Below are positions 1 through 8,182 of a stretch of 64,000 bases of DNA, in pieces. How positions within the stretch are numbered: position 1 is the stretch's first letter; each line of letters starts with the position of its first letter. The notes beneath the pieces are model-generated. The model searched no databases, was not told the DNA's origin, and saw only the letters and a list, made by a program, of their open reading frames with translations. The DNA comes from Paenirhizobium selenitireducens ATCC BAA-1503 (GTDB lineage: Bacteria; Pseudomonadota; Alphaproteobacteria; Rhizobiales; Rhizobiaceae). The position numbers and the translations under genes are program-made. The DNA is taken from the NCBI RefSeq assembly GCF_000518785.1, contig NZ_JAEG01000001.1, positions 558,001 to 622,000 on the forward strand, given 5' to 3'.

Positions 1-90
1 CAGCCGGTCGGGTCCCAGTTCGTCCGCCAACCGCAGCGCGGTCGCCAATATCTCCGCCTTGCGGTCTTCCGCCGATTTTCGTGCCATCAT
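1..90 (-). CDS. TetR/AcrR family transcriptional regulator, N-terminal fragment
   Basis: Only the first 30 codons lie in the window; the gene runs off the left edge. The reverse strand from 90 reads MMARKSAEDRKAEILATALR and continues to LGPDRL. This is the usual basic start and first helix of a TetR-type DNA-binding domain, in which the second and third helices (the helix-turn-helix) would follow. Two ATGs are adjacent at 90 and 87 and I cannot choose between them. A perfect 11-bp inverted repeat lies 8-35 bp upstream, a typical place for the autoregulatory operator of such a repressor. The ligand and targets are unknown. The call rests on a short fragment, so confidence is moderate. Confidence 0.65.
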   Translation of the reverse strand, partial: MMARKSAEDRKAEILATALRLADELGPDRL

Positions 91-97
91 GCGGCTC

Positions 98-125
98 CGT
101 AGTTAGTTATTACAAACTAACTACG
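98..125. promoter_or_regulatory. Perfect 11-bp inverted repeat, probable TetR operator
   Basis: CGTAGTTAGTT (98-108) is followed by a 6-nt spacer and its exact reverse complement AACTAACTACG (115-125). It sits just upstream of the TetR-like start at 87/90 and is AT-richer than its surroundings, as expected for an operator overlapping a promoter. Binding by the adjacent regulator is inferred. Confidence 0.6.
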
Positions 126-296
126 CCCTCGACCCTCTTCTGTCAACGATCCGCCCCGGAACGGGTCGGCACAAGGAGACCCGCAAGATCGAACGACGTG
201 GCAAGGGCCGACGGACAGGCAACCCAAAAAACGTCCTTCCAACCCCGCCCGTCATCATCCTATGATTGGACATCAGCATGACCGGGGGAGTTCTGC

Positions 297-674
297 ATGC
301 GCCGTGCCTATTCATTCCTTGCCGTTCTGGCCATCGCCTTCACGACCCTGGCTCCGGCCCTGGCGGTCGCCGACAGCTACGGAGCAATCGCCTATTCGCC
401 CTCCACCCGCGCCGACGGCTGGTCGAACTCCTTCTCCACCCGCGCCGACGCCGAGCGTCGCGCCTTGCGCGAATGTTCCGGCCGCGCCCGCGACTGCCGC
501 GTCGCGATCTGGTTCAAGAATGCCTGCGGGGCGCTCGCCGTCGGTCAGAACGGCGGCTGGGGTTCCGGCTGGGCTTCCAACCGCAGGGGCGCCGAACTCG
601 AGGCGATCGGCGTCTGCAACCAGTATACCGGCCGCTGCCGCGTCACCCGCTGGGTCTGCTCCGGCGCCCCTTGA
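297..674 (+). CDS. Secreted DUF4189-domain protein
   Basis: This 125-residue protein starts with a clear Sec signal peptide (MRRAYSFLAVLAIAFTTLAP, cleavage probably after the Ala-Val-Ala near residue 26). The mature part matches the DUF4189 pattern: YGAIAYSP near the start, a conserved alanine/arginine stretch (ADAERRALREC) and four to six cysteines (CSGRARDC, NACGAL, VCNQ, WVC) likely to form disulfides. Members are small periplasmic or exported proteins of unknown function. It is monocistronic: its neighbour at 714 is convergent. The AGCATG context gives no strong ribosome site, but the signal peptide fixes the start at 297. Confidence 0.8.
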   Translation: MRRAYSFLAVLAIAFTTLAPALAVADSYGAIAYSPSTRADGWSNSFSTRADAERRALRECSGRARDCRVAIWFKNACGALAVGQNGGWGSGWASNRRGAELEAIGVCNQYTGRCRVTRWVCSGAP

Positions 675-713
675 GCCTCAAGCAGCGAGAGAAATTCTTG
701 TCCGGCCCCGACC

Positions 714-1742
714 TCAGAGCCGCCAGCCGGCGTTGATCCTCACCGTCACCCGCTCGCCTTTGGCGCAGGCGACCCGGCTGTAGGCCCGAAGCTTCTGGCC
801 ATCGCCGAGCGTCAGTCTCAGCGCATAGCGCTCGCCCTCGTAGAGCACCCCCTCGACTTCCGCCGGAAGGCCGTCGCCACCGAGCAAGACGTCCTGCGGC
901 CGCACCAGCACATCCATGTGCGCTCCCCCAGGCACCCGGTCGACCAGCCGTGTCAGGATCTCGTCCCAACCCAGATCGCGCCGCGCAGCGCCGCGCTCCG
1001 GAAGGGTGAGGATTGCCCCCTGCCCGATCAGGCCGCCGACGAGCCGGCCTTCCGGCCGCGCATAGATTTCGGCCGGCGCCGCAACCTGCAACAGCTTGCC
1101 CTCGGACATCACCGCCACATCGGTAGCCAGCGCCATGGCCTCCGCCTGGTCATGGGTGACGTAGATCATCGTCGCACCGGAACGGGCATGGAACTCGCGA
1201 AACGTCTCCTCCATCTCCTGGCGCAGATGCCGGTCGAGATTGGCGAGCGGCTCGTCAAGCAGCACCACGTCCGGCGCCGTCACCAGGCAGCGCGCCAGCG
1301 CCACGCGCTGCCGCTGACCGCCGGACAGATCCGCCGGCCGGCGCCCGGCATAGGCTTCCAGCCGCACGGCCTTCAGCGCGTCGCTCACCTTCTCCCGGTA
1401 GCGTTCGCCGGAAATGCCGCGCACCTTCAGCGGATAACCGACATTGTCGGCGACCGTCATGTGCGGCCAGAGCGCATAGGACTGGAACACCATGGCCATG
1501 TTGCGCTTTTCCGGCGGAATGACCCCACCCGCATCGGCCAGCACCCGTTCGCCAAGCAGGATCGAACCGTCGCTCGGCGTCTCGAAGCCGGCGATCATCC
1601 GAAGCACGGTCGTCTTGCCGCAGCCCGACGGTCCGAGCAGCGCCAAGAATCCGCCCTCGCGGATGTCGAGCGACACGTCGTTCACCGCCGGCTTGCCGGT
1701 GCCGTAGTCCTTGCAGAGCTTGTGGAGGATCAGTTTCGCCAC
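714..1742 (-). CDS. ABC transporter ATP-binding protein (iron/FbpC-like)
   Basis: A 342-residue nucleotide-binding subunit of a binding-protein-dependent importer. Visible motifs are Walker A GPSGCGKT (residues 37-44), Q-loop around FQSYALWP (86-93), signature LSGGQ (139-143), Walker B VVLLDEP (159-165) and the switch histidine in THDQ (197). The C-terminal 100 residues form a TOBE-like regulatory region, as in the FbpC/PotA/CysA group. Its start overlaps the end of the permease gene by 13 nt, so the two are translationally coupled. Together with the upstream permease and binding protein it forms a complete three-gene importer. The substrate is inferred from family resemblance only. Confidence 0.88.
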   Translation of the reverse strand: MAKLILHKLCKDYGTGKPAVNDVSLDIREGGFLALLGPSGCGKTTVLRMIAGFETPSDGSILLGERVLADAGGVIPPEKRNMAMVFQSYALWPHMTVADNVGYPLKVRGISGERYREKVSDALKAVRLEAYAGRRPADLSGGQRQRVALARCLVTAPDVVLLDEPLANLDRHLRQEMEETFREFHARSGATMIYVTHDQAEAMALATDVAVMSEGKLLQVAAPAEIYARPEGRLVGGLIGQGAILTLPERGAARRDLGWDEILTRLVDRVPGGAHMDVLVRPQDVLLGGDGLPAEVEGVLYEGERYALRLTLGDGQKLRAYSRVACAKGERVTVRINAGWRL

Positions 1743-3424
1743 GGGACGACCCCTTTCGGCAGCTTCGCCGCCATGAGTTCGAGCAGCAACATCAGCACCA
1801 CGACCATCAGCACCACCAGCACGGAAAGCGCCGAGGCGAGATCGTAGGAACCGCTGTCGTCGAGATTGTAGATCGCCACGCCGAGCGTCTGGGTGCCGGC
1901 CGACCAGAGAAGGGCGGAGACGGTGAGCTCGTTGCAGGAGATGAGGAAGACGAGGATGACGGACGCGCCGGCCGCCGGTGCAATGAGCGGCACGATGATG
2001 TCGAACAGCCGCCGGTAGAAGCCCGCGCCCGAAAGCCGTGCCGCCTCTTCCAGCGCCGGATCGAGCTGGCGAAGCGCGCTGACCACGGGTTTCAGCCCGA
2101 CCGCGAGGAAGCTGGCGAAATAGGCGGCGAGGATGATCCAGATCGTTCCGTAGATCGTCACGCCGATCATTGGCAAGGGTGCGGCGAAGACCAGGACGAA
2201 AGCGACGGAGATGACGATCCCCGGAAGCGCATAGGGGATCTCGATCATCGCCGACAGCAGACCCGTCCAGCGGCTCGCCCCCCGCGTCAGCGTGTAGCCG
2301 GCGAGAACGCCGATCACCAGCAGGCCGATAGCGGTGGTGCCTGCCAGGAAGATCGAATTGCCGAAAGCGGTGCGCGTCACGGTCTGACGGAACAGGATTT
2401 CCTCATAGGCGGAAAACGAGGCGGTCTTTAGCGACAGCACGACGCCGTAAGCCGGCACCAGCGAGGCAGAGACGAGCGCCGCCATGGGCGCGATCAGCAT
2501 GACGAACAGCAGCAGCCAGAGGAACGCTTCAAGGGCCACACGCCAGCGACCGAGCCGAAACGTGGCCGACGCGCCGGAGAGCCCGATCACCCGGTAGTCG
2601 CGGCCCCTCAGCGCCCGCTCCTGGATCTGCAGTCCGACAACCGCCATCAGGCCGATCATCGCCGACAGCACGGCGATGTCGCCGAAGGTATTGCCGCCGA
2701 AGCTCGCGAGCCGCGAATAGATGAGGGTGGGCAGCGTGTAGATCTGTGCCGGAAGGCCGAGGATCGCCGGAATGCCGAAATTACCCACGCCCGAGACGAA
2801 GGCGATGGCCGCCCCGGCAATGATGCCCGGCAGCGACAGCGGCAGGATGATGTCCTTGAGCACGCGAAAGGGCGAGGCGCCCGCGAGCTTGGCGGCCTCG
2901 ATGCCGTCGCGCGGCAAGGCGAGCAGGCCGGCCCTGAGCGACAGATAAACGAGCGGCGCATGCTGCACGCCGTAAAGCAGGGCAATGCCGCCCACCGAAT
3001 AGAGCGGTTGCGGGCTTCCCATGGCCGGCGCGATGCCGAGTGCCTTCAGAAGCGGGCTCGACGGGCCGGACATGCCGACCCAGGCCAGCGCCTGCACCTG
3101 TGGCGGGATCATGGTCGGCAGCATGAAGAGGAAGCTCAGCAGCCACTTGCCGCGCACGTCGGCGAGCGTCAGCGCCAGGGCGAAGAGCCCGCCGATCAAG
3201 ACCGCGGCGACCATGCCGAAGAAGGAGGTCGTGAGCGTATTGATCGCCGCCGACCAGACGCTCGGCTCGAGAACGAGCGCGAGAGCCTTGCCCGAAAGAA
3301 TCGAGGAAATCCCGGCCCCGACCAGCCGGGCGAGCGGCAGAACGCAAAGGCAGGCGACGAAGGTAACGACAAAAGGAAACAGCCAGCGGGGCTGGCTGTT
3401 CGCTTTGGCAAGGGAATGCGGCAT
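1730..3424 (-). CDS. ABC transporter permease, fused double-domain (FbpB-like)
   Basis: A 564-residue inner-membrane protein with about twelve hydrophobic segments arranged as two homologous halves. Each half carries an EAA-type coupling loop (EAAKLAGASPFRVLKDIILP in the first half; EEAARLSGAGFYRRLFDIIVP in the second). Such fused permeases are typical of Fe(III) importers (FbpB/AfuB) and of some phosphonate and spermidine-like systems, so one polypeptide replaces a permease dimer. It lies 12 nt downstream of the binding-protein gene and overlaps the ATPase gene by 13 nt, consistent with one operon. Confidence 0.87.
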   Translation of the reverse strand: MPHSLAKANSQPRWLFPFVVTFVACLCVLPLARLVGAGISSILSGKALALVLEPSVWSAAINTLTTSFFGMVAAVLIGGLFALALTLADVRGKWLLSFLFMLPTMIPPQVQALAWVGMSGPSSPLLKALGIAPAMGSPQPLYSVGGIALLYGVQHAPLVYLSLRAGLLALPRDGIEAAKLAGASPFRVLKDIILPLSLPGIIAGAAIAFVSGVGNFGIPAILGLPAQIYTLPTLIYSRLASFGGNTFGDIAVLSAMIGLMAVVGLQIQERALRGRDYRVIGLSGASATFRLGRWRVALEAFLWLLLFVMLIAPMAALVSASLVPAYGVVLSLKTASFSAYEEILFRQTVTRTAFGNSIFLAGTTAIGLLVIGVLAGYTLTRGASRWTGLLSAMIEIPYALPGIVISVAFVLVFAAPLPMIGVTIYGTIWIILAAYFASFLAVGLKPVVSALRQLDPALEEAARLSGAGFYRRLFDIIVPLIAPAAGASVILVFLISCNELTVSALLWSAGTQTLGVAIYNLDDSGSYDLASALSVLVVLMVVVLMLLLELMAAKLPKGVVPWRN

Positions 3425-3436
3425 TGACCGTTTCGA

Positions 3437-4417
3437 TCAGTTGGTGCCGAAGATACCGGAGAAGGTCTTGAGGTCTTCCTCGGTGGCCTTCAGCGCGCCA
3501 GCGGCCTGGATCGGCAGGACCTTGATGGTTTCGCGGGCCGGGAAGCCTTCCGGAACCGGCATGCCATTGCGGGCCGGGATATAGCCGAGCTTGAGGAAAC
3601 CTTCCTGGCCCTTCTCCGACAGCACGTAGTCGACGAACTTCTTCGCCGCTTCGGCATTTTTGGTGGTCGACAGGATGGCGACCGGCTCGGTGACAGCGGA
3701 GACGCCCTCTTCCGGGAAGACGAACTCGACCGGCGCGCCCTTGGCCTTTTCGCGGATCGGCATGTAGTCGACGACGACGCCATAGGCCTTCTCGCCCGAG
3801 GCGACCGACTTCAGCACGGCGCCGTTGCCGCCAGCGGCAATCGCGCCATTGGCCTGCAGGGCCTTGTAGTAGTCCCAGCCGAGGCTGGACACGCCGGCCA
3901 GCGTCTGGGCGTGAATGAGAGCGGCACCCGAGGTCAGCGGGCTCGGCATGGCGACGAGGCCCTTGGCTTCCGGCTTGGCCAGATCAGCCCAGCTGGTCGG
4001 CTTCATCGCGGCGGCGGTATTGTACATGATGCCGGTGGTGATCAGCTTGGTGGAGTAGTAGGCGCCGTCGGCGTCATAGAGGCTGGCGTCGTAGTTGACG
4101 GCTTCCGGCGACTTGTAGGCCAGAAGCTGGCCGGCCTGCTTCATGCGCTCCAGCGTGACGGTGTCGGCAATCAGCAGGAGGTCGGCGGCCGGGCTGCCGG
4201 CTTCAATCTCGGCCATCAGCTTGGCCATGATCTTCGGCGTTCCATCGCGCACCCAGTCGACCTTGATGTCGGGATTTTCGGCCATGAAGCCGTCGACGGT
4301 CGCCTGCGCATCTTCGTTCGGCTGGCTGGTGTAAAGCACCAGATTGGCTGCGTTGGCGGAGGTCGCCAGAATGCCGACGGCAACGAGCGCGGAAAAGGCG
4401 GAAAGCAAATTTTTCAT
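3437..4417 (-). CDS. ABC transporter periplasmic substrate-binding protein (iron-type fold)
   Basis: A 326-residue exported protein with a signal peptide ending at ANA (residue 23), then NLVLYTSQPNEDAQATVDGF, the opening strand of the FbpA/AfuA-type type-II binding fold. I chose the ATG at 4417. The in-frame ATG at 4429 touches the GAGG ribosome site and would add MLPP before the signal peptide. The tandem tyrosines that hold ferric ion in FbpA proteins (near mature residue 195) are not obvious there; a YY pair occurs instead at residues 120-121. The ligand could therefore be something other than Fe(III), such as a phosphonate or phosphate ester. First gene of the importer operon. Confidence 0.82.
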   Translation of the reverse strand: MKNLLSAFSALVAVGILATSANAANLVLYTSQPNEDAQATVDGFMAENPDIKVDWVRDGTPKIMAKLMAEIEAGSPAADLLLIADTVTLERMKQAGQLLAYKSPEAVNYDASLYDADGAYYSTKLITTGIMYNTAAAMKPTSWADLAKPEAKGLVAMPSPLTSGAALIHAQTLAGVSSLGWDYYKALQANGAIAAGGNGAVLKSVASGEKAYGVVVDYMPIREKAKGAPVEFVFPEEGVSAVTEPVAILSTTKNAEAAKKFVDYVLSEKGQEGFLKLGYIPARNGMPVPEGFPARETIKVLPIQAAGALKATEEDLKTFSGIFGTN

Positions 4418-4680
4418 GGGGGGAAGCATCCTCGTAGTTCAAATGAGGCCGATGCATAACCACACGCGCTTGACAGGCATGTGACAACAGAACCGCGTTT
4501 CCGCCCCCCTGAATCGCCGCAGGCGACGGCGACGACGGCTCGCAAGTTCGAATAATCCATGAAATGCTTGACTTTTATGGGTCAGCCTCCGCCTTGTGCC
4601 AGAGGGCACGATTGAAGTTTCGGGCAAATCCTGCAATGGCGGATTTTCCACATTTTTGATGACGAGCTGAGAGTACCAAC

Positions 4681-6582
4681 ATGAAGACGGGCGGAAATTT
4701 GCGGGCGCGCTTGCGCTATGAGTTCGACAAGAGCATGGCCGGCGGCGCCGTGGCGCTGATAGGCTGGCTGGCATTGATATCGCTGGTGGTGATTTCACTT
4801 GCCGGCGCGTTTCTCGCGATCACCGGCATCGCGCCGGAGGGCGGCGAGCCCGTCAGCTTCATCGAGGGCACCTGGGAATCGCTGATGCGCACCTTCGACG
4901 CCGGCACCATGGGCGGCGACCAGGGCTGGGGCTTCCGCCTCGTGGCACTCGTCGTGACGCTCGCCGGCATCTTCGTCTTCTCCGCCTTGATCGGCGTCAT
5001 CAGCTCCGGCCTTGAGAGCAAGCTCGACGAACTGCGCAAGGGCCGCTCGCGGGTTCTCGAATCCGACCACACGATCATCCTCAACTGGTCTTCCTCGATC
5101 TTCGACGTGATTTCCGAACTGGTGATCGCCAACCAGAGCCGCCGCCGTCCGCGCATCGTCATCATGGCGAACAAGGACAAGGTCGAGATGGAAGACGAGA
5201 TCGCCACCAAGGTGGCCGACCTCAAGAACACCAAGATCGTCTGCCGCAGCGGCAACCCGACCGATCTCTACGACCTCGACATCGTCAATCCGCAGAACTC
5301 CCGCTCGATCATAGTGCTGTCGCCGGAAGACGAGGACCCGGATTCGCAGGTCATCAAGTCGGTGCTCGCCCTGGTCAACGACCCGAAGCGCCGCCCGCAG
5401 CCGTACATGATCGCCGCCGAAATCCGCGATGCCGGCAATGCCGACGTCGCCCGCATCGTCGGCGGCAAGGAAATGCAGATGGTGCTGGCCGACGACCTGA
5501 TCTCCCGCATCGTCGTCCACACCAGCCGGCAGTCCGGCCTGTCGGCGGTCTATTCCGAACTGCTCGATTTCGACGGCTGCGAGATCTACACGATCGAACA
5601 GCCGGCGCTGGAGGGCAAGCCGTTTGCCGCCGGCGTCATGGCCTATGAGAACTGTACCCTGATCGGCCTGTGCGACCGCAACGGCAAGATCCACATCAAC
5701 CCGGCCCCGAACCGCGTCATCGAGCCGGGCGAGCGCGCCGTGATCATCGCCGAGGACGACGACTCGATCCGCACCTGGAGCAACGAGATCAATCTCGCCA
5801 AGGACGCGATCCTGACGCCGGTCAAGCGCCCGGTGGGTCCGGAGCGCACCCTGGTGCTCGGCTGGAACCGCCGCGGCCCGATCATCGCGACCGAGCTCTG
5901 CCGCTACGTCACGCCGGGCTCGCATCTGACGATCGCCGCCGACACGCCGGAATTCGAGGCGGATATCGCCGGTCTTCGACTGCCGAACGGCAACATGACG
6001 ATCGAGCACCATGTGATCGACACCAGCAGCCGCGCCGCCCTCGATCGCCTGAACATCCCGAGCTTCGACCACGTTCTGGTGCTCGGCTACAGCGACGACA
6101 TGACGATGCAGTCGGCCGACACCCGCACCCTGATCACCCTCCTGCACATCCGCAAGATCGCCGAGGGCGCCGGCCTGCACATCAATGTCGTCAGCGAGAT
6201 GACCGACGTGCGCAACCGGGAGCTGGCGGAAGTCACCCGCGCCGACGACTTCGTCGTCAGCAACAAGCTGGTCAGCTTGATGCTGGCCCAGGCCTCCGAA
6301 AACGAGTTCATGGCGGCGATCTTCGCCGAACTGCTCGACGAGGACGGCTCGGAAATCTACATGCGCCCGATCAGCGACTATGTGGCGATCGATCGCCCGG
6401 TGAACTTCTTCACCATCGCGCTCGCCGCACTCCGTCGCGGCGAGATCGCCATCGGCTATCGCCGCCAGCGCGGCGACGACGCCGACCACCGTAATCTCGG
6501 CGGCGTCACGGTCAACCCGTCCCGCTCGGAAATGCTGATCTACAGCCCGGAAGACATGGTCATCGTGCTGGCTACCGAATAG
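4681..6582 (+). CDS. CASTOR/POLLUX-like putative ion channel with RCK/TrkA-N domains
   Basis: This 633-residue protein belongs to the bacterial branch of the plant CASTOR/POLLUX(DMI1) channel family. TM1 spans about residues 22-48. A pore-like loop FDAGTMGGD (72-80) recalls the D-A-G of the plant selectivity filter, and TM2 spans about 84-108. The rest is cytosolic and contains two Rossmann-like RCK halves: the first opens with HTIILNWSSSIFDVISEL, the second with RTLVLGWNRRGPIIATEL. Plant homologues gate nuclear ion flux in symbiosis, but bacterial members are uncharacterised and ion selectivity here is unknown. It is monocistronic, has its own terminator and is convergent with the aminotransferase gene. 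Confidence 0.87.
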   Translation: MKTGGNLRARLRYEFDKSMAGGAVALIGWLALISLVVISLAGAFLAITGIAPEGGEPVSFIEGTWESLMRTFDAGTMGGDQGWGFRLVALVVTLAGIFVFSALIGVISSGLESKLDELRKGRSRVLESDHTIILNWSSSIFDVISELVIANQSRRRPRIVIMANKDKVEMEDEIATKVADLKNTKIVCRSGNPTDLYDLDIVNPQNSRSIIVLSPEDEDPDSQVIKSVLALVNDPKRRPQPYMIAAEIRDAGNADVARIVGGKEMQMVLADDLISRIVVHTSRQSGLSAVYSELLDFDGCEIYTIEQPALEGKPFAAGVMAYENCTLIGLCDRNGKIHINPAPNRVIEPGERAVIIAEDDDSIRTWSNEINLAKDAILTPVKRPVGPERTLVLGWNRRGPIIATELCRYVTPGSHLTIAADTPEFEADIAGLRLPNGNMTIEHHVIDTSSRAALDRLNIPSFDHVLVLGYSDDMTMQSADTRTLITLLHIRKIAEGAGLHINVVSEMTDVRNRELAEVTRADDFVVSNKLVSLMLAQASENEFMAAIFAELLDEDGSEIYMRPISDYVAIDRPVNFFTIALAALRRGEIAIGYRRQRGDDADHRNLGGVTVNPSRSEMLIYSPEDMVIVLATE

Positions 6583-6616
6583 GGAACGCACGTCCCAACG
6601 CAGGACAGGGAATTGA

Positions 6617-6651
6617 AAAGGGGTCCGCCGCGCGATGCGACGGACCCCTTT
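6617..6651. terminator. Bidirectional rho-independent terminator
   Basis: AAAGGGGTCCG (6617-6627) pairs perfectly with CGGACCCCTTT (6641-6651) around a 13-nt loop. The A-rich left flank gives TTTTC on the minus strand and the right arm ends in TTT on the plus strand. It lies between two convergent genes, the CASTOR-like channel and the aminotransferase, and can serve both. Confidence 0.85.
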
Positions 6652-6682
6652 CTCATAGTCGGTGGAGGAGTGCCGGCGACCG

Positions 6683-7906
6683 TCAGGCGGCGGCTGCCAT
6701 GGCCCCACCGATCAGCCGGCCGAGGCGCTTGATGCCTTCGTCGATCATCTGCTCGTTGGCGCAGGAGAAGGAGAGACGCAGCGTGTTGGTGCCCGACCGG
6801 TCGGCGAAGAAAGCCTGGCCCGGAACGAAGGCAACCTTCTCGGTCTCGACCGAGCGCGCCAAAAGCTCCGCGCCGTCCAGCCCTTCCGGCAGCGTCACCC
6901 AGATGAACATGCCGCCTTCCGGCTTGGTCCAGGTGGTGCCGGCCGGCATGTAGGTGGCGAGCGCCTTCAGCATGGCATCGCGGCGCGCGCTGTAGGCGGC
7001 GCGGATCTTGGCGACCTGCGCATCGAAATGCCGTTCCGCGACATGGGCGATGGCGATCTGGTTGATCGACGAGGAATGCAGGTCCGCGGCCTGCTTCATC
7101 AGCACCAGCTTGCGGATGACCGGCATGTTCGCGACGACGAAGCCGACGCGCAGGCCGGGTGCGAGCGTCTTGGAGAAGCTGCCGCAATAGATGGTGCGCG
7201 TATCCTCGATCGAGCCCTTCTCGGCGATTTCGAGCGCCAGGATCGGCGGCACCGCCTCGCCGTCATAGCGCAGCGACTGGTAGGCCGCGTCCTCGATGAT
7301 GGCGATGTCAAGTTCCTCGGCGAGCTTCAGCAGCCGTTCGCGCGTGGCCCGGTCGACAGTCTCGCCGGTCGGATTGCAGAAATCGGCAGACAGATAGGCG
7401 AACTTGACCTCGCCGCCGAGGTTTTCGGCGGTCGCCTTGTAGCTTTCCGGTGTCCGGTTGCCGAGCGTCAGCTGGTCGTAGTTCGGCTCATAGGCGTTGA
7501 AGGCCTGAAGCGCGCCGAGATAGGTCGGCCAGCTGACCAGCGCCGTATCCTTGGGCGACAGGAACAGCTTGCCGAGATAGTCGAGTGCCTGCTGCGAGCC
7601 CGAGGTGATGAAGATGTTGTCGGCCGTGCAGGCGACGCCGATCTTCTCCATCTCGCCCTTCAGCCATTCGCGCAGCGGCTTGTAGCCCTCGCTGACCGAA
7701 TACTGCAGCGCGGCCGTCACCTGGTCGCCGCTGAAGATGTCGGCATAGGCCGCCTTGAATTCCTGGTCGGGAAAGAGTGCCGGGTCGGGAATGCCGCCGG
7801 CAAAGGAGATGATGTCCGGCCGTTCCAGAAGCTTCAGCAGCTCGCGGATTTCGGAAGCGCGCATGCGCGACGAGCGCGTCGCAAAGATATGGTCCCAATT
7901 CAGCAC
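6683..7906 (-). CDS. PLP-dependent aminotransferase, class I (2-aminoadipate/LysN-like)
   Basis: A 407-residue fold-type I aminotransferase. I see the CNPTG substrate/PLP motif, the IIEDAAY aspartate that contacts the PLP ring nitrogen, and the Schiff-base lysine in GSFSKTLAPGLRVG (about residue 246). The opening NWDHIFATRSSRMRASEIRE and FAGGIPDPALFP are typical of the MocR-derived, GntR-less 2-aminoadipate/aromatic aminotransferase group. I place the start at the GTG at 7906 because GAGGAAA lies 6-8 nt upstream; the ATG at 7948 would add a poorly conserved hydrophobic leader. Exact substrates cannot be read from sequence. Confidence 0.85.
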   Translation of the reverse strand: MLNWDHIFATRSSRMRASEIRELLKLLERPDIISFAGGIPDPALFPDQEFKAAYADIFSGDQVTAALQYSVSEGYKPLREWLKGEMEKIGVACTADNIFITSGSQQALDYLGKLFLSPKDTALVSWPTYLGALQAFNAYEPNYDQLTLGNRTPESYKATAENLGGEVKFAYLSADFCNPTGETVDRATRERLLKLAEELDIAIIEDAAYQSLRYDGEAVPPILALEIAEKGSIEDTRTIYCGSFSKTLAPGLRVGFVVANMPVIRKLVLMKQAADLHSSSINQIAIAHVAERHFDAQVAKIRAAYSARRDAMLKALATYMPAGTTWTKPEGGMFIWVTLPEGLDGAELLARSVETEKVAFVPGQAFFADRSGTNTLRLSFSCANEQMIDEGIKRLGRLIGGAMAAAA

Positions 7907-8182
7907 AGGGGTTTCCTCGTAGTTTTTTATGATGATGAAAAGGACCACATAAAAGGCGATATGTCAACAATGCTGACCTATCATGCTTCGCAAGATTTTG
8001 CATGTTTGGTCTGGCTTGGCCGAAATTATCGTACGCCAGATACAGGCCCTGCGCACGATTCGACTTAAAGGGGACTCACGTAACGTAAAGTGGAGACACA
8101 AGTGCCAGAACCCCGGCGCAGAAAGGATTTGCTTAAACATTCTGCATTAGCGTGACGCCATACAAAACAGAGCATTGGCCTG

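Noticed and set aside
4795-6708. A 637-codon open frame on the minus strand
   Set aside because: It is antisense to the CASTOR-like gene, has low-complexity Val/Asp/Ala composition and crosses the terminator at 6617-6651.
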